A stretch of DNA of 64,000 nucleotides from Sphingomonas sp. SUN019 (GTDB lineage Bacteria > Pseudomonadota > Alphaproteobacteria > Sphingomonadales > Sphingomonadaceae), in the NCBI RefSeq assembly GCF_024758705.1, contig NZ_CP096971.1, forward strand, positions 868,001 through 932,000, written 5' to 3'. Shown piece by piece: positions 7,632 to 21,427 of this stretch; positions within the stretch are counted from its first letter, which is position 1, and each line of letters opens with the position of its first letter. The notes beneath the pieces were generated by a model. The model did no database searches and had not been told where the DNA came from. It saw only the letters and a program-made list of their open reading frames with translations. A program made the position numbers and the translations under genes.

Positions 7632-8429
7632 TTACTCCACGATCGCGTCGGCTTGCGCCTCGGCGACGTCCTTGTCCGCGCCGCCGCGACCCAGCAGGTC
7701 GGCGATCTTCTTGCCGCGGCGCTGCGCGACGGCCTTGGGCGAGGTCTGCTCGCCAAGGGCCTCGAACGTCGCGCGGATCATGTTGTACGGGTTCGACGTG
7801 CCGACCGACTTCGTCACGACGTCGGCGACGCCGAGCGATTCGAAGATCGCGCGCATTGGACCGCCGGCGATGATACCGGTGCCCTGCGGGGCCGACCGGA
7901 CCGTCACGCGGCCTGCGCCGAAGTGACCGTCGCCGTCATGATGCAGCGTGCGGCCTTCCTTCAGCGGTACGCGGACCATCGCCTTCTTGGCTGCAGCCGT
8001 CGCCTTCGAGATGGCTTCGGGCACTTCGCGCGCCTTGCCATGACCGAAGCCGACCCGGCCCTTGCCGTCGCCGACGACGACGAGCGCCGCAAAGCCGAAG
8101 CGCTTGCCGCCTTTCACCGTCTTCGAGACGCGATTGATGTGAACCAGCTTCTCGATCAGTTCTTCGCCGCCGTCGTCGCTGCCGGGGCCGCCACGGCCAC
8201 GGTTGTCACGACCGCGACCGCCGTCACGACCGCCACGGTTGCCGCCACCGCCGCCGGGACCGCCACGGCCACGGCCACCGCCGCCACCGCCGCCGGGACC
8301 ACCACGGCCACGACCACCGCCGCCGCCGCCCTGATAGCCGCCGCTCTGCTGCGGGGCCTGCTGCTGCGGCGCTTCCTGGGCCGGAGCCTCTGCCGCCGGA
8401 GCAGCGGGCGTGTTGTTTTCGTCAGCCAT
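7632..8429 (-). CDS. rpsE: 30S ribosomal protein S5 with long Gly/Arg-rich N-terminal extension
   Basis: 265 residues against about 166 in E. coli. Residues 1-30 are Ala/Pro/Gln rich. Residues about 31-85 are a low-complexity RGG-type tract of repeated GGGG and RGRGGPGG units. The canonical S5 starts near residue 90 ([22 protein letters not shown] in outline), with the double-stranded RNA binding domain and the C-terminal S5 domain. S5 contributes to decoding fidelity and the mRNA entry channel. The start ATG at 8429 has no in-frame alternative close to the core, and the extension keeps the same codon bias, so it is a genuine part of the gene. Gly-rich S5 tails occur in other sphingomonads. 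Confidence 0.96.
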   Translation of the reverse strand: MADENNTPAAPAAEAPAQEAPQQQAPQQSGGYQGGGGGGRGRGGPGGGGGGGRGRGGPGGGGGNRGGRDGGRGRDNRGRGGPGSDDGGEELIEKLVHINRVSKTVKGGKRFGFAALVVVGDGKGRVGFGHGKAREVPEAISKATAAAKKAMVRVPLKEGRTLHHDGDGHFGAGRVTVRSAPQGTGIIAGGPMRAIFESLGVADVVTKSVGTSNPYNMIRATFEALGEQTSPKAVAQRRGKKIADLLGRGGADKDVAEAQADAIVE

Positions 8430-8432
8430 GTC

Positions 8433-8789
8433 TTAGAACTCCAGTCCGGCTTCGCGCGCGGCTTCCGCCAGCGCCTTCACCCGGCCGTGAAACAGGAAGC
8501 CGCCGCGGTCGAACACGACCTGCGTCACGCCAGCCGCCTTCGCCTTTTCGGCGACGCGCTTGCCGACTTCGGACGCAGCGGCGATGTTCGCCCCGGACGT
8601 GCCGCGCACGTCCTTTTCCAGCGACGATGCCGAAGCGACCGTGGCGCCAGCGACGTCATCGATGACCTGCGCGTAGATATGCTTGCCCGAACGATGCACC
8701 GACAGGCGCGCGCGGGTTCCCGCGCGAGCGCGGAGAGCGGTACGATTGCGCCGGCGGCGCTTCTCGAAAAGCGAAAGGCCCTTGGTCAC
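8433..8789 (-). CDS. rplR: 50S ribosomal protein L18
   Basis: 118 residues. Starts [22 protein letters not shown] from a GTG codon that overlaps the rplF stop (GTGA), so the two are translationally coupled. The conserved [17 protein letters not shown] segment and the C-terminal [24 protein letters not shown] identify L18, the 5S rRNA-binding protein of the central protuberance. Confidence 0.97.
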   Translation of the reverse strand: MTKGLSLFEKRRRRNRTALRARAGTRARLSVHRSGKHIYAQVIDDVAGATVASASSLEKDVRGTSGANIAAASEVGKRVAEKAKAAGVTQVVFDRGGFLFHGRVKALAEAAREAGLEF

Positions 8790-9319
8790 TTCTTCTTCCC
8801 TTCCTTACGGAAGATATACTCGCCGTCGTATTTGATGCCCTTGCCCTTGTACGGCTCGGGCTTGCGCCAGCGGCGGATCTCGGCGGCCAACTGGCCCACC
8901 TTCTGTTTGTCGGCGCCCGAAATCTCGACCGTGGTCGCATCGGGCGTCTTCACTTCGAGGTCTTCCGGCACCGCGATGTTGACATCGTGGCTGTAGCCGA
9001 GCTGCAGCTTCAGGTTACGACCCTGTGCCGCGGCGCGGTAGCCGACGCCGGTGATCAGCAGCTTCTTGGTGAAACCGTCGCTTACGCCGGTCACCAGGTT
9101 CTGCACCATCGTGCGCTGCATGCCCCAGAAGGCGCGCGCCTGCTTGGTTTCGTTGGCCGGCTGCACCGAAATGCCGCCATCCTCGAGCGTGTATTTGATC
9201 TCGTCGCGCAGCACGAGCGTCAGGACGCCTTTCGGCCCCTTCACGTTTAGCTGCTTGCCCTCGATCGTCGCGGTCACGCCCGAAGGCACGGTGACCGGCT
9301 TCTTGCCGATGCGACTCAT
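8786..9319 (-). CDS. rplF: 50S ribosomal protein L6
   Basis: 177 residues, the family length. [15 protein letters not shown] opens the first of two duplicated alpha-beta domains; the second ends with the signature [11 protein letters not shown] and the basic tail RKEGKKK. L6 sits near the sarcin-ricin loop at the factor-binding site. It overlaps rpsH by one base upstream and rplR by four downstream. Confidence 0.97.
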   Translation of the reverse strand: MSRIGKKPVTVPSGVTATIEGKQLNVKGPKGVLTLVLRDEIKYTLEDGGISVQPANETKQARAFWGMQRTMVQNLVTGVSDGFTKKLLITGVGYRAAAQGRNLKLQLGYSHDVNIAVPEDLEVKTPDATTVEISGADKQKVGQLAAEIRRWRKPEPYKGKGIKYDGEYIFRKEGKKK

Positions 9320-9714
9320 CAGAACACCTCCGCGAGCACTTCGCCGCCGACATTCTGTTCGCGCGCTTCCGCGTCGGACAGAACGCCGCGAGGCGTCGAT
9401 ACGATCGTGATACCGAGGCCGTTCATGACGCGCGGGAGATCCTGCGAACCAGAATAGACCCGGCGGCCGGGCTTCGAAACGCGCGCGACGTGCTTGATCG
9501 CCGGCTGCCCCTCGAAATACTTTAGCTCGATGCGGACACCCTTGGCGGGGCCCATCTCTTCATCGCTGTAGCCACGGATGTAGCCTTCGCGCTGAAGCAC
9601 GTCGAGCACGCGGATACGCAGCTTGGACGCCGGCGAAAGGACGGAATCCTTCTTCGCGCGCTGTCCGTTGCGGATGCGGGTGAGCAGGTCACCCACGGGA
9701 TCGGTCACTGCCAT
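9319..9714 (-). CDS. rpsH: 30S ribosomal protein S8
   Basis: 131 residues. [18 protein letters not shown] is the standard S8 opening and the C-terminus holds [21 protein letters not shown]8 binds the central domain of 16S rRNA. In E. coli it is the autoregulatory repressor of the spc operon; whether that holds here cannot be read from this sequence. Confidence 0.97.
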   Translation of the reverse strand: MAVTDPVGDLLTRIRNGQRAKKDSVLSPASKLRIRVLDVLQREGYIRGYSDEEMGPAKGVRIELKYFEGQPAIKHVARVSKPGRRVYSGSQDLPRVMNGLGITIVSTPRGVLSDAEAREQNVGGEVLAEVF

Positions 9715-9724
9715 CTCTGTATCC

Positions 9725-10030
9725 TTACCAGCTCGACTTCGTCAGGCCGGGGATCAACCCCTTGTTGCCCAGCTCGCGCAGCATGATGCGCGAGAGGCCG
9801 AACTTGCGATAATTGCCGCGCGACCGACCGGTGAGCTGGCAGCGATTGCGAACCCGCGTCGGGTTCGAATTGCGCGGCAGCTCCGCCATCTTCAGGCGCG
9901 CGATCAGGCGCTCGGTCTCGTCGAGCGAGGTGTCGTTGGCAATCGCCTTCAGCTTTGCAAGCTTGGGGGCATATTGCTTCACGAGCTTCTTACGACGCTC
10001 GTTCTTGTTCACGGAACTCAGTTTCGCCAT
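9725..10030 (-). CDS. rpsN: 30S ribosomal protein S14 (zinc-independent type)
   Basis: 101 residues, the long form without the CxxC zinc motif. Conserved [21 protein letters not shown] is followed by [18 protein letters not shown]14 is a late-assembling protein of the 30S head, near S3 and S10. It lies between rplE and rpsH, as expected. Confidence 0.97.
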   Translation of the reverse strand: MAKLSSVNKNERRKKLVKQYAPKLAKLKAIANDTSLDETERLIARLKMAELPRNSNPTRVRNRCQLTGRSRGNYRKFGLSRIMLRELGNKGLIPGLTKSSW

Positions 10031-10071
10031 GGACTTAAGCTCTCTTCTTCAGTTCAGGACAGAAGCGCGGA

Positions 10072-10653
10072 TCATGCCGCCTTCTTCTCTTCTGCTTCAT
10101 CTTCGCGCGGGAACGGGAAGCCGAACAGACGCAGCAGCTCACGCGCTTCGTCGTCGGTATTCGCGGTCGTCGTCACGATCACATCCATGCCGCGCACCTT
10201 GTCGATGCGGTCATAGTTGATTTCGGGGAACACGATCTGCTCCTTCAGGCCGCAGGCGTAATTGCCGCGACCATCGAAGCTCTTCGGGTTCAGCCCGCGG
10301 AAATCGCGGACGCGGGGCAGTGCGATCGTGATGAAGCGATCGAGGAATTCGTACATCCGCTCACGGCGAAGGGTGACCTTCACGCCGATCGGCATGCCTT
10401 CACGCAGCTTGAACTGCGCGATCGACTTCTTCGCCTTCGTGATCACGGGCTTCTGGCCGGCGATCAGCTCCATTTCGGAAGCGGCCTGTTCGACGCGCTT
10501 CTTGTCCTGGGTGGCTTCGCCGACGCCCATGTTGATCACGATCTTGTCGAGCCGCGGTACTTCCATCGCGTTGGCGTAACCGAACTTCTCGGTCATCGCC
10601 TTCACGATCGTGTCGTCGTACATCGACTTCATGCGGGGCTTGTAATCAGCCAT
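10072..10653 (-). CDS. rplE: 50S ribosomal protein L5
   Basis: 193 residues, slightly longer than the 179 of E. coli because of a charged C-terminal tail ([12 protein letters not shown]). Conserved [24 protein letters not shown] and [16 protein letters not shown] segments are present. L5 binds 5S rRNA and contacts S13 and the P-site tRNA. Its start overlaps the end of rplX by eight bases. Confidence 0.97.
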   Translation of the reverse strand: MADYKPRMKSMYDDTIVKAMTEKFGYANAMEVPRLDKIVINMGVGEATQDKKRVEQAASEMELIAGQKPVITKAKKSIAQFKLREGMPIGVKVTLRRERMYEFLDRFITIALPRVRDFRGLNPKSFDGRGNYACGLKEQIVFPEINYDRIDKVRGMDVIVTTTANTDDEARELLRLFGFPFPREDEAEEKKAA

Positions 10654-10963
10654 CGATCTTGTCCCCCGTCTTCACGGCCACGCGGACCTTCTTTCCGTCC
10701 TGCGTCTCGAAACGAACGCGGGTCGGCTTGCCGTCGGCGGTCACGTGCGCGACCTTCGAGATGTGCAGCGGCGCAGGCGTCTTCTTCAGACCACCCTGCG
10801 GATCGCCCTGCGTCGGCTTGGTGTGGCGGGTGGCGATGTTCACGCCCTCGACCACGACCTTGCCGTCCTTCGGCATGGCGAGCGTCACGGTGCCGGTCTT
10901 GCCCTTGTCCTTGCCGGACAGGACGATGACCTTGTCACCCTTCTTGATGCGGGCAGCGGCCAT
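10646..10963 (-). CDS. rplX: 50S ribosomal protein L24
   Basis: 105 residues. The N-terminal KOW motif ([20 protein letters not shown]) identifies L24, an assembly-initiating 23S rRNA-binding protein near the exit tunnel. The ATG overlaps the rplN stop (TAATG), which suggests coupling. Confidence 0.97.
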   Translation of the reverse strand: MAAARIKKGDKVIVLSGKDKGKTGTVTLAMPKDGKVVVEGVNIATRHTKPTQGDPQGGLKKTPAPLHISKVAHVTADGKPTRVRFETQDGKKVRVAVKTGDKIDG

Positions 10964-11331
10964 TACAGCACCTCCGGCGCAAGGCTGATGATCTTCATGT
11001 GCTTCTTGCCGCGCAGTTCGCGCACGACCGGGCCAAAGATACGGGTGCCGATCGGCTCCTCGTTCTTGTTCACCAGGACGGCGGCGTTGCTGTCAAAACG
11101 GATCGTCGATCCGTCGGCGCGGTGGATGTCCTTGCGGGTGCGGACGATGACGGCGCGATGCACGTCACCCTTCTTCACCTTGCCGCGCGGCTGTGCTTCC
11201 TTGATGCTGACGACGATGATGTCGCCAACTCCGGCTACCCGGCGCTTGGACCCGCCAAGCACCTTGATGCACTGCACCCGCTTCGCGCCGCTGTTGTCAG
11301 CGACGTCGAGATTGGACTGCATCTGGATCAT
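10963..11331 (-). CDS. rplN: 50S ribosomal protein L14
   Basis: 122 residues, the invariant L14 length. [17 protein letters not shown] and the central [15 protein letters not shown] signature are present. L14 forms an intersubunit bridge and contacts L19. The 71-base spacer from rpsQ is the longest in this part of the operon. Confidence 0.98.
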   Translation of the reverse strand: MIQMQSNLDVADNSGAKRVQCIKVLGGSKRRVAGVGDIIVVSIKEAQPRGKVKKGDVHRAVIVRTRKDIHRADGSTIRFDSNAAVLVNKNEEPIGTRIFGPVVRELRGKKHMKIISLAPEVL

Positions 11332-11402
11332 CGATCCGTATCCTTCTCAACTTTGGGGCCGATTGCTGACCGGCACCCGCCCTAATAAAAAACCAAAGAG
11401 GT

Positions 11403-11693
11403 TTACACCGACGCCGAGGCGTCCGGCTCGAGTTCGACCCGCTCGGGCGTCGCGTGGGTGTTGACCCGGTCGACGACCTTCCAGGTCTTCAGCTTGGAGA
11501 TCGGCGCGGTCTCTTCGATCCGCACGGTTTCACCCTGCTTGTATTCGTTCGCCTCGTCATGGGCGTGATACTTCTTCGAACGGCGGATGATCTTGCCGTA
11601 CAGCGCGTGGCGGACCTTGCGCTCGACATTCACCACAACCGTCTTGTCGCCCTTGTCGGAGACGATCAGCCCCGTCAGCACGCGCTTCGGCAT
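11403..11693 (-). CDS. rpsQ: 50S-cluster gene for 30S ribosomal protein S17
   Basis: 96 residues. [26 protein letters not shown] begins the OB-fold of S17, and the loop [18 protein letters not shown] matches the family. The C-terminal 12 residues are acidic. S17 is an early 16S rRNA-binding protein of the 30S body. It lies ten bases after rpmC. Confidence 0.97.
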   Translation of the reverse strand: MPKRVLTGLIVSDKGDKTVVVNVERKVRHALYGKIIRRSKKYHAHDEANEYKQGETVRIEETAPISKLKTWKVVDRVNTHATPERVELEPDASASV

Positions 11694-11703
11694 GATAGTT
11701 TCC

Positions 11704-11907
11704 TTACTTCGCCGGCGCGGCGCTGGTGCGCTGCGCCTGCAGGGTCTTGATGCGGGCGATGTCGCGACGGACTTCGCGCACGCGGCTCGGCTTTTCGAGC
11801 TGGTTCGTCGCCGACTGGAAGCGCAGGTTGAACTGCTCGCGCTTCAGCTGGCCCAGGCTCTCGCTGAGCTGGTCGTCGGTCTTCCCGACGAAATCGGTCT
11901 TCGCCAT
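11704..11907 (-). CDS. rpmC: 50S ribosomal protein L29
   Basis: 67 residues from the ATG at 11907 ([14 protein letters not shown]), which overlaps the rplP stop. A longer frame reaching 11940 exists but would overlap rplP by more than 30 bases and has no family support. The long helical hairpin with [11 protein letters not shown] and [11 protein letters not shown] is typical. L29 lies at the polypeptide exit and forms part of the SRP and trigger-factor docking site. Confidence 0.96.
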   Translation of the reverse strand: MAKTDFVGKTDDQLSESLGQLKREQFNLRFQSATNQLEKPSRVREVRRDIARIKTLQAQRTSAAPAK

Positions 11908-11908
11908 G

Positions 11909-12343
11909 TTACTCGCCTCCGAGATGCGAGGTGTCGCCAAGACGGGCGACGACCTTCACCTTGATCGGCAGCTTCATCGCTGCCCGCTCGAACGCCTCTG
12001 CGGCGATCTTGCCCTCGACACCGTCCAGCTCGAACAAAATCCGGCCCGGCTTGACGCGGGCGGCCCAATATTCGGGACTGCCCTTGCCCTTGCCCATGCG
12101 GACTTCGGCCGGCTTCGCCGACACCGGAACGTCCGGGAACACGCGAATCCACAAACGCCCTTGGCGCTTGATGTGACGCGTGATCGCGCGGCGGGCCGCC
12201 TCGATCTGACGTGCGGTGATCCGCTCGGGCTCCATCGCCTTCAGCCCGTAGGAGCCGAAGTTCAGGCTGGTGCCGCCCTTCGCGTCGCCGTGAATCCGGC
12301 CCTTGAAGGCCTTGCGGAACTTGGTCTTCTTTGGTTGCAGCAT
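11909..12343 (-). CDS. rplP: 50S ribosomal protein L16
   Basis: 144 residues. Begins [19 protein letters not shown]; contains the conserved [25 protein letters not shown] region and ends with a basic loop near the peptidyl-transferase centre and A-site tRNA. It sits three bases after rpsC. Confidence 0.97.
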   Translation of the reverse strand: MLQPKKTKFRKAFKGRIHGDAKGGTSLNFGSYGLKAMEPERITARQIEAARRAITRHIKRQGRLWIRVFPDVPVSAKPAEVRMGKGKGSPEYWAARVKPGRILFELDGVEGKIAAEAFERAAMKLPIKVKVVARLGDTSHLGGE

Positions 12344-12346
12344 GAC

Positions 12347-13057
12347 TTAGTTCCTGCGGTCATCGCGCGCGGGGCGCACGCCGGAAGTCTGCGCTTCCAT
12401 CATCAGCCGGTCCTGCGCCATCGGATCGTGGCCCAGAATCTCGCCCTTGAAGATCCACACCTTCACGCCGCACACGCCATATGCGGTGTGCGCCTGCGCT
12501 TCGGCATAATCCATGTTCGCACGCAGCGTATGGAGCGGCACGCGGCCTTCGCGATAGCTCTCCGAACGCGCGATCTCGGCGCCGCCAAGGCGGCCGCCGC
12601 ACGCGACGCGGATGCCGTCTGCACCCAGGCGCATCGCCGACTGCACCGCGCGCTTCATGGCACGACGGAAGGCGATACGACGCTCGAGCTGATCGGCGAT
12701 GCCCTGTGCGACGAGCTTGGCGTCGACCTCAGGCTTGCGGATCTCGACGATGTTGAGCGAGACGTCCGACGCGGTCATCGCACCGATCGTCTTGCGCAGC
12801 TTCTCGATGTCGGTGCCCTTCTTGCCGATGATGACACCGGGGCGCGCCGCGAAGATCGAGATGCGGCACAGCTTGGCCGGACGCTCGATCACCACCTTCG
12901 AAATCGCGGCCTGCGGCAGCGACTTGATGATGAAGTTGCGGATCTTGAGATCCTCGACCAGCAGACGGCCATAATCCGCGCCTTCGGCGAACCAGCGGCT
13001 GTCCCAGGTGCGGTTGATCTGCAGGCGCAGACCGATGGGATTGCTCTTGTGACCCAT
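12347..13057 (-). CDS. rpsC: 30S ribosomal protein S3
   Basis: 236 residues. The N-terminal [22 protein letters not shown] and the KH domain with the GKKG loop ([15 protein letters not shown]) are clear, followed by the S3 C-terminal domain. S3 lines the mRNA entry tunnel and has helicase activity with S4 and S5. The start overlaps the rplV stop by one base. Confidence 0.97.
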   Translation of the reverse strand: MGHKSNPIGLRLQINRTWDSRWFAEGADYGRLLVEDLKIRNFIIKSLPQAAISKVVIERPAKLCRISIFAARPGVIIGKKGTDIEKLRKTIGAMTASDVSLNIVEIRKPEVDAKLVAQGIADQLERRIAFRRAMKRAVQSAMRLGADGIRVACGGRLGGAEIARSESYREGRVPLHTLRANMDYAEAQAHTAYGVCGVKVWIFKGEILGHDPMAQDRLMMEAQTSGVRPARDDRRN

Positions 13058-13434
13058 TACGCTTCTTCCTGCTCGCGCACGACGATGCGCAGACGGCTGA
13101 ACGGCTTCAGGATGCGGGTGGACTTGCCACGGCCGCGCGTCGCGAAGCGCTTCATGGTGATCGACTTGCCGACCGACGCCTCGGCGACGACCAATGCGTC
13201 GACATCGAGGTTGTGGTTGTTCTCAGCATTGGCGATGGCCGAGGCCAGCACCTTGCGCGCGTCGACCGCCATGCCCTTCGTCGAGAACTGAAGGATGTTC
13301 ATCGCATCGCCGACCTTCTTGCCGCGGATGAGTGCGGCGACCAGGCCCAGCTTTTGCGCCGAACCACGGATCTGCGTGCCGACCGAGAGGGCTTCCTTCT
13401 CGCCGACCTTGCGGGGGGACTGAGGCTTGGACAT
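13057..13434 (-). CDS. rplV: 50S ribosomal protein L22
   Basis: 125 residues. The conserved [19 protein letters not shown] and the extended beta hairpin near the C-terminus ([20 protein letters not shown]) identify L22. The hairpin tip lines the exit tunnel next to the macrolide site. It overlaps rpsS and rpsC by one base each. Confidence 0.97.
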   Translation of the reverse strand: MSKPQSPRKVGEKEALSVGTQIRGSAQKLGLVAALIRGKKVGDAMNILQFSTKGMAVDARKVLASAIANAENNHNLDVDALVVAEASVGKSITMKRFATRGRGKSTRILKPFSRLRIVVREQEEA

Positions 13435-13709
13435 CAGCGCTTGCCCTTCTTGTCCGCGGCGTGGCCGGGGAAGTAGCGCGTCGGCGCGAACTCACCCAGC
13501 TTCATGCCGACCATGTCTTCGTTAACGCTCACCGGCACGAACTTGCGCCCGTTATAGACGTTGAACGTCAGGCCGACGAACTGGGGCAGGATCGTCGAGC
13601 GACGCGACCACGTCTTGATCGGTGCACGTGCGCCGCCGTCCTGCGCCACTTCGGCCTTCTTCAGAAGGCTCAGTTCGACGAACGGGCCCTTCCAGACTGA
13701 ACGAGCCAT
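13434..13709 (-). CDS. rpsS: 30S ribosomal protein S19
   Basis: 91 residues. [18 protein letters not shown], the central [15 protein letters not shown] and the C-terminal [19 protein letters not shown] are all conserved S19 landmarks. S19 forms a complex with S13 in the 30S head. It lies one base after rplB. Confidence 0.98.
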   Translation of the reverse strand: MARSVWKGPFVELSLLKKAEVAQDGGARAPIKTWSRRSTILPQFVGLTFNVYNGRKFVPVSVNEDMVGMKLGEFAPTRYFPGHAADKKGKR

Positions 13710-13710
13710 G

Positions 13711-14562
13711 TTAGCCCTTCCTCTTCGTCGAATGACGCGACCGGATGATCATCTTGTCGGTCGATTTGTTGTGACGGGTGCGCGCACCCTTCGTCGGCTT
13801 GCCCCACGGGGTGACCGGATGACGGCCGCCCGAGGTCCGGCCTTCACCACCGCCGTGCGGATGGTCGACCGGGTTCTTGGCGACGCCGCGGGTCAGCGGA
13901 CGCTTGCCCATCCATCGCGAACGTCCGGCCTTGCCGAAGTTCTGGTTCTGGTTGTCGGGGTTCGACACCGCGCCGACCGTCGCCATGCAATTGGAGTGGA
14001 TATAGCGCTGCTCGCCCGAGTTGAGGCGAACGATCACCATGCCCTTGTCGCGACCGACGACCTGCACATACGTGCCGGCCGACCGTGCGATCTGACCACC
14101 CTTGCCGGGCTTCATCTCGACGTTGTGAACGATCGTGCCGACCGGGACCGAACCCAGCTCCATCGCGTTGCCCGGCTTCACGTCGGTCTTCTTCGCCGCG
14201 ATCACCTTGTCGCCGACGCCGAGGCGCTGCGGAGCGATGATATAGGCGACGTCGGACTTCCCGTCGGTCTCGCCATAATTGACGAGCGCGATGAAGGCGG
14301 TGCGGTTGGGATCATATTCGATCCGCTCCACGATACCCTCGACGTCCCACTTGCGACGCTTGAAATCGACGATGCGATAGCGCTGCTTGTGACCGCCCGC
14401 GATGCCGCGCGAGGTGACATGGCCCTTGTTGTTGCGGCCGCCGGTCTTGTTCTTGCCCTCGGTGAGCGCCTTGATCGGACGCCCCTTGTACAGCGCCGAA
14501 CGGTCGACCAGGATCAGGCCGCGGACGCCGGGCGACGTCGGGTTATAATGCTTGAGTGCCAT
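13711..14562 (-). CDS. rplB: 50S ribosomal protein L2
   Basis: 283 residues. The RNA-binding OB/SH3 domains are followed by the conserved [17 protein letters not shown] loop, whose central His is important for peptidyl transferase activity. The C-terminal tail is basic ([10 protein letters not shown]). L2 is required for subunit association. Standard S10-operon position after rplW. Confidence 0.98.
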   Translation of the reverse strand: MALKHYNPTSPGVRGLILVDRSALYKGRPIKALTEGKNKTGGRNNKGHVTSRGIAGGHKQRYRIVDFKRRKWDVEGIVERIEYDPNRTAFIALVNYGETDGKSDVAYIIAPQRLGVGDKVIAAKKTDVKPGNAMELGSVPVGTIVHNVEMKPGKGGQIARSAGTYVQVVGRDKGMVIVRLNSGEQRYIHSNCMATVGAVSNPDNQNQNFGKAGRSRWMGKRPLTRGVAKNPVDHPHGGGEGRTSGGRHPVTPWGKPTKGARTRHNKSTDKMIIRSRHSTKRKG

Positions 14563-14563
14563 C

Positions 14564-14881
14564 TTACTTGGCCCCCTCGGTAATGTCGATCGACTGCCCG
14601 TCCTTGAGCGTCACGATCGCCTTCTTCATGTCCGAACGCTGGTAGGGAGCACCCTTCCAACGTTTCGTCTTGCCCTTCTGGACCAGCGTGTTCACGTTCA
14701 GCACGCTCACGCCGAAGATCGCCTCTACGGCGGCCTTGATTTCGGGCTTCGACGCATCGTTAGCCACCTTGAACACGACGGCGTTCTGTTCGGACAGAAG
14801 CGTCGACTTCTCGGTGATGTGCGGCGCGACGATCACGTCATAATGACGGTTGTCGATCGCCTTCTGCGGGGCCTTAGCCAT
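14564..14881 (-). CDS. rplW: 50S ribosomal protein L23
   Basis: 105 residues. [19 protein letters not shown] and [14 protein letters not shown] are the family signature, and KGKTKRWKG forms the loop that reaches the tunnel exit. L23 is the docking site for trigger factor and SRP. It overlaps the rplD stop by eight bases. Confidence 0.97.
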   Translation of the reverse strand: MAKAPQKAIDNRHYDVIVAPHITEKSTLLSEQNAVVFKVANDASKPEIKAAVEAIFGVSVLNVNTLVQKGKTKRWKGAPYQRSDMKKAIVTLKDGQSIDITEGAK

Positions 14882-15503
14882 TGAAGCGCGCCTCCAGCTT
14901 TTCGACCGCGGCGCGGGTCAGCACCAGCGTGTCGGCCTTGATGATGTCGTACACGTTGGCGCCGACCGCAGGCAGCACGTTGATCGTGTGGACGTTGCCC
15001 GCCGCCAGCGCGAAGCTGGTGTCGACCGTGTCGCCGTCGATGACGAGCGCGGTCTTGCCGAAGCCGAGCTTCGCCCAGTCGCTCAGCAGCGTCTTGGTCT
15101 TGTTCTCGGCCACGGCCAGGCTGTCCATGACGACCAGCGACCCTGCCTTGGCATGGGTCGACAGCGCCATCTTCAGACCCAGCGCGCGAATCTTCTTGTT
15201 CAGCGACGGGTTGAAGTCGCGGACGCGGGCGCCGTGCGCCTTACCGCCGCCAACGAAGATCGGTGCGCGACGATCGCCGTGACGCGCCGTGCCGCCGCCC
15301 TTCTGGCGACCGAACTTCTTGCCGGTGCGAGCCACGTCGGAGCGCTCACGCGTGCCGCGTGCAGTGGCACGACGCTTTTCGAGCTGCCAGGTGACGACGC
15401 GGTGCAGGATATCGGCGCGCGGATCGAGGCCGAAGACCTCGTCGTTGAGCTCGACGTCCGACGCCTTCGCCTTGTCGTCGAAGGAGGAAATCTTGACCTT
15501 CAC
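14874..15503 (-). CDS. rplD: 50S ribosomal protein L4
   Basis: 209 residues from a GTG start. The extended internal loop ([23 protein letters not shown] in outline, about residues 63-85) reaches into the exit tunnel near L22. In gammaproteobacteria L4 represses its own S10 operon; that leader structure is not expected in alphaproteobacteria. Two bases separate it from rplC. Confidence 0.97.
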   Translation of the reverse strand: MKVKISSFDDKAKASDVELNDEVFGLDPRADILHRVVTWQLEKRRATARGTRERSDVARTGKKFGRQKGGGTARHGDRRAPIFVGGGKAHGARVRDFNPSLNKKIRALGLKMALSTHAKAGSLVVMDSLAVAENKTKTLLSDWAKLGFGKTALVIDGDTVDTSFALAAGNVHTINVLPAVGANVYDIIKADTLVLTRAAVEKLEARFNG

Positions 15504-15505
15504 GT

Positions 15506-16258
15506 TCAGCCCTCCTGGCCGTCGGTCGCTTCAGGCGCGTCCGAGGTTTCGGCCGGCGTATCAGCAGCGGTGTTGGTATTGGCAGCCTGCTTCAGGCTGG
15601 CGGGATACGGAGCGTCGGCGTGAGCCTTCACCTTCACCGAATCCTTGACGAACAGCCAGCCGCCCTTCGAGCCAGGGACCGAGCCCTTGACGAAGATCAG
15701 GCCGCGCTCGACGTCGGTGCCGACGATCTCGAGGTTCTGCTGGGTGCGATACTTGTCGCCCATGTGCCCGGCCATCTTCTTGTTCTTGAAGACGCGACCC
15801 GGATCCTGGCGCTGACCGGTCGAACCGAGCGAACGGTGGCTGACGGAGACGCCGTGCGTCGCGCGCAGGCCGCCGAAGTTCCAGCGCTTCATGCCGCCGG
15901 CAAAACCCTTGCCCTGCGTACGACCCTGGATATCGACCATCTGGCCTGCGACGAAGTGATCCGCCGACAGTTCTGCGCCGACATCGAGGAGGTTATCCTC
16001 GGTCACGCGGAATTCGTGGACGATCGCCTTCGGCTCCACTTCGGCCTTGCCGAAATGGCCGCGCTGCGGCTTGGCGACGTTCTTCACCTTGGCGACGCCT
16101 GCGCCAAGCTGGACGGCGGTGTAGCCGTCGGTATTCTGTTCGCGGCGGGAAACGACCTGCAGCGCCTCGATCTGCAGAACGGTGACCGGCACGTGCCGAC
16201 CGTCGTCCTGAAACAGGCGGGTCATCCCCATCTTCTTCGCGATCACGCCGGTACGCAT
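15506..16258 (-). CDS. rplC: 50S ribosomal protein L3 with acidic C-terminal extension
   Basis: 250 residues from the ATG at 16258 ([16 protein letters not shown]); the frame extends further upstream without family support. The central W-loop ([15 protein letters not shown]) and the [17 protein letters not shown] signature are present, including the Gln modified by PrmB in other bacteria. The last 35 or so residues are a low-complexity Ala/Thr/Asp/Glu tail absent in the E. coli protein (209 residues). L3 initiates 50S assembly. The 205-base spacer to rpsJ is unusually long for this operon. Confidence 0.97.
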   Translation of the reverse strand: MRTGVIAKKMGMTRLFQDDGRHVPVTVLQIEALQVVSRREQNTDGYTAVQLGAGVAKVKNVAKPQRGHFGKAEVEPKAIVHEFRVTEDNLLDVGAELSADHFVAGQMVDIQGRTQGKGFAGGMKRWNFGGLRATHGVSVSHRSLGSTGQRQDPGRVFKNKKMAGHMGDKYRTQQNLEIVGTDVERGLIFVKGSVPGSKGGWLFVKDSVKVKAHADAPYPASLKQAANTNTAADTPAETSDAPEATDGQEG

Positions 16259-16463
16259 GACCAAACTCCTCACAGAGGCACGCAAGGACCATTCCTCACG
16301 TGCGTGTCAGCCCGGATGTGCGAAGCGTGCCCCCGTCCCGGGCTGGTGTTCCTGCAGTACGCAAAAACGTGACGGGAGACGCTGCCCGGCAGCCGAAGCG
16401 GCCGGCGGTATCTCAATGTCGAATCACGCGGGACCGGTCAGGTCGACCGCGGGAGACGCGCCT

Positions 16464-16772
16464 TTAGGCGAGCTTGATCTCTACGTCAACGCCGGCAGCG
16501 AGGTCGAGCTTCATCAAAGCGTCGATCGTCTGCGGGGTCGGCTGCACGATGTCGAGCATCCGCTTGTAGGTGCGGACCTCGAACTGCTCACGGCTCTTCT
16601 TGTCGACGTGCGGGCCACGGTTGACCGTGAACTTCTCGATGCGCGTCGGCAGGGGAATGGGACCGCGGATTAGCGCGCCGGTGCGGCGTGCGGTGTCGGA
16701 AATCTCACCGGTGGCCTGATCGAGCACACGATGGTCGAACGCCTTCAGGCGGATGCGGATGTTGCTGTCCAT
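16464..16772 (-). CDS. rpsJ: 30S ribosomal protein S10
   Basis: 102 residues from the ATG at 16772 ([18 protein letters not shown]). The conserved [29 protein letters not shown] loop is split here only by my description; all landmarks are intact. S10 (NusE) serves both in the 30S head and in Nus antitermination complexes. It is the first gene of the S10-spc operon. Confidence 0.97.
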   Translation of the reverse strand: MDSNIRIRLKAFDHRVLDQATGEISDTARRTGALIRGPIPLPTRIEKFTVNRGPHVDKKSREQFEVRTYKRMLDIVQPTPQTIDALMKLDLAAGVDVEIKLA

Positions 16773-16813
16773 AGTCCCTACCGATGCGAAAGAGCGGGGC
16801 AACTCATTCAACC

Positions 16814-16893
16814 GTCACCCCAGCGCAGGCCGGGGTCTCATGGGGCTAGCGGAATACGCTCTACCCGGAGATCCCAGCCTTCGCTGGGATGAC
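16814..16893. repeat. REP-like palindromic element in the S10 operon leader
   Basis: Inverted repeat from GTCACCCCAGCG on the left to CGCTGGGATGAC on the right, with internal GGTCTC / GAGATC arms. It is related to the element at 6707-6795. It starts about 40 bases upstream of rpsJ and lies between the tuf terminator and the S10 operon, so any S10 promoter located upstream of it would place this hairpin in the 5' leader. Confidence 0.7.
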
Positions 16894-16957
16894 GGCTAAC
16901 TGGCCGCCTCTTGCTGTTTTCTAAAATGCGAAGGGCGGCGCTTAGCGACACCCTCAT

Positions 16958-16999
16958 AAAAAGGCAACCGCCCGGCACACCTTTCGGCGCGCCGGGCGG
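16958..16999 (-). terminator. intrinsic terminator after tuf (end of the str operon)
   Basis: Minus strand: a 9-bp perfect stem CCGCCCGGC / GCCGGGCGG with a 14-base loop, then TTGCC and TTTTT. It lies 39 bases beyond the tuf stop and separates the rpsL-rpsG-fusA-tuf unit from rpsJ. Confidence 0.85.
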
Positions 17000-17037
17000 C
17001 TGTTTTGCGACAGGCCGTTAAACGGCCTGTTCGCGGA

Positions 17038-18231
<1,194 letters not shown>

Positions 18232-18338
18232 TGTTTCCTACCTTCTGAGTCGAATGTCGGTGCCGCCGTCGGGGGCCACGCGAACGCGGCCCCTTAGCGG
18301 CTGGTTGATCGTTATGCCAGCCCTACGCGTGAAAGCGC

Positions 18339-20435
<2,097 letters not shown>

Positions 20436-20534
20436 GATCGGTGCTTCCTTAGCGATGCGGGGAGCGGGAGCACGCAGCCCCGGCTCCCCGCGATATAGTG
20501 TTAAGACGCGCCGGCGAAAAGGCCGGCATGCCCA

Positions 20535-21005
20535 TTACCAGCGGTAGTGGCTGAACGCGCGGTTCGCTTCGGCCATGCGGTGCGTGTCTTCGCGCTTCTT
20601 CACCGCGTTGCCACGGTTGTTCGACGCATCGAGCAATTCGCCCGACAGACGCGCCGACATCGTGTTCTCCGACCGCGCACGCGCGGCGGTGATCAGCCAG
20701 CGGATCGCCAGCGCCTGCGCGCGTTCCGGACGCACCTCGACCGGCACCTGGTAGGTGGCGCCACCGACGCGGCGCGAACGTACCTCGATGCCCGGCTTAA
20801 TGTTGTTCAGCGCGTCATGGAACACGCCGATCGGCTCGCGCTTGGCGCGGGTCTCGACGACTTCCATCGCCGAATAGACGATGCCTTCGGCGACGGACTT
20901 CTTGCCGTCCAGCATCACCGAATTCATGAACTTGGACAGAACCTCATCCCCGTACACGGGATCAGGCAGGATTTCCCGCTTTTCGGGACGACGACGACGA
21001 GCCAT
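20535..21005 (-). CDS. rpsG: 30S ribosomal protein S7
   Basis: 156 residues. [20 protein letters not shown], the central [20 protein letters not shown] and the C-terminal [18 protein letters not shown] are standard for S7. It nucleates assembly of the 30S head and lies at the E site. It is followed by a 99-base spacer before fusA. Confidence 0.98.
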   Translation of the reverse strand: MARRRRPEKREILPDPVYGDEVLSKFMNSVMLDGKKSVAEGIVYSAMEVVETRAKREPIGVFHDALNNIKPGIEVRSRRVGGATYQVPVEVRPERAQALAIRWLITAARARSENTMSARLSGELLDASNNRGNAVKKREDTHRMAEANRAFSHYRW

Positions 21006-21055
21006 CTGATATTCCTTCTAAACTTCAGCCTTTGGTGATCGGATGCCCGACCGGC

Positions 21056-21427
21056 TTACTTCGGACGCTTTGCGCCGTATTTGGAACGCGACTGGCGGCG
21101 ATCCTTCACGCCCTGCGTATCGAGCACGCCGCGCAGGACGTGATAACGAACGCCGGGAAGGTCGCGCACACGGCCGCCACGGATCAGGACCACGGAGTGC
21201 TCCTGGAGATTGTGGCCTTCGCCCGGAATGTACGAAATGACTTCGCGCTGGTTGGTCAGGCGAACCTTGGCCACCTTGCGTAATGCCGAGTTCGGCTTTT
21301 TCGGGGTCGTCGTGTACACACGGGTGCAAACGCCGCGCTTCTGCGGGTTCGCTTCCATTGCAGGGACCTTGTTCTTGGCCTTTTGCTGTTCGCGGCCCTT
21401 GCGGACCAGCTGGTTGATCGTTGGCAT
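21056..21427 (-). CDS. rpsL: 30S ribosomal protein S12
   Basis: 123 residues from the ATG at 21427 ([14 protein letters not shown]). The decoding-centre loops [11 protein letters not shown] and [10 protein letters not shown] have the wild-type Lys residues, so no streptomycin-resistance substitution is evident; the conserved Asp for methylthiolation is present. First gene of the str operon; its promoter should lie in the 21430-21550 region, but I cannot assign boxes with confidence. Confidence 0.98.
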   Translation of the reverse strand: MPTINQLVRKGREQQKAKNKVPAMEANPQKRGVCTRVYTTTPKKPNSALRKVAKVRLTNQREVISYIPGEGHNLQEHSVVLIRGGRVRDLPGVRYHVLRGVLDTQGVKDRRQSRSKYGAKRPK

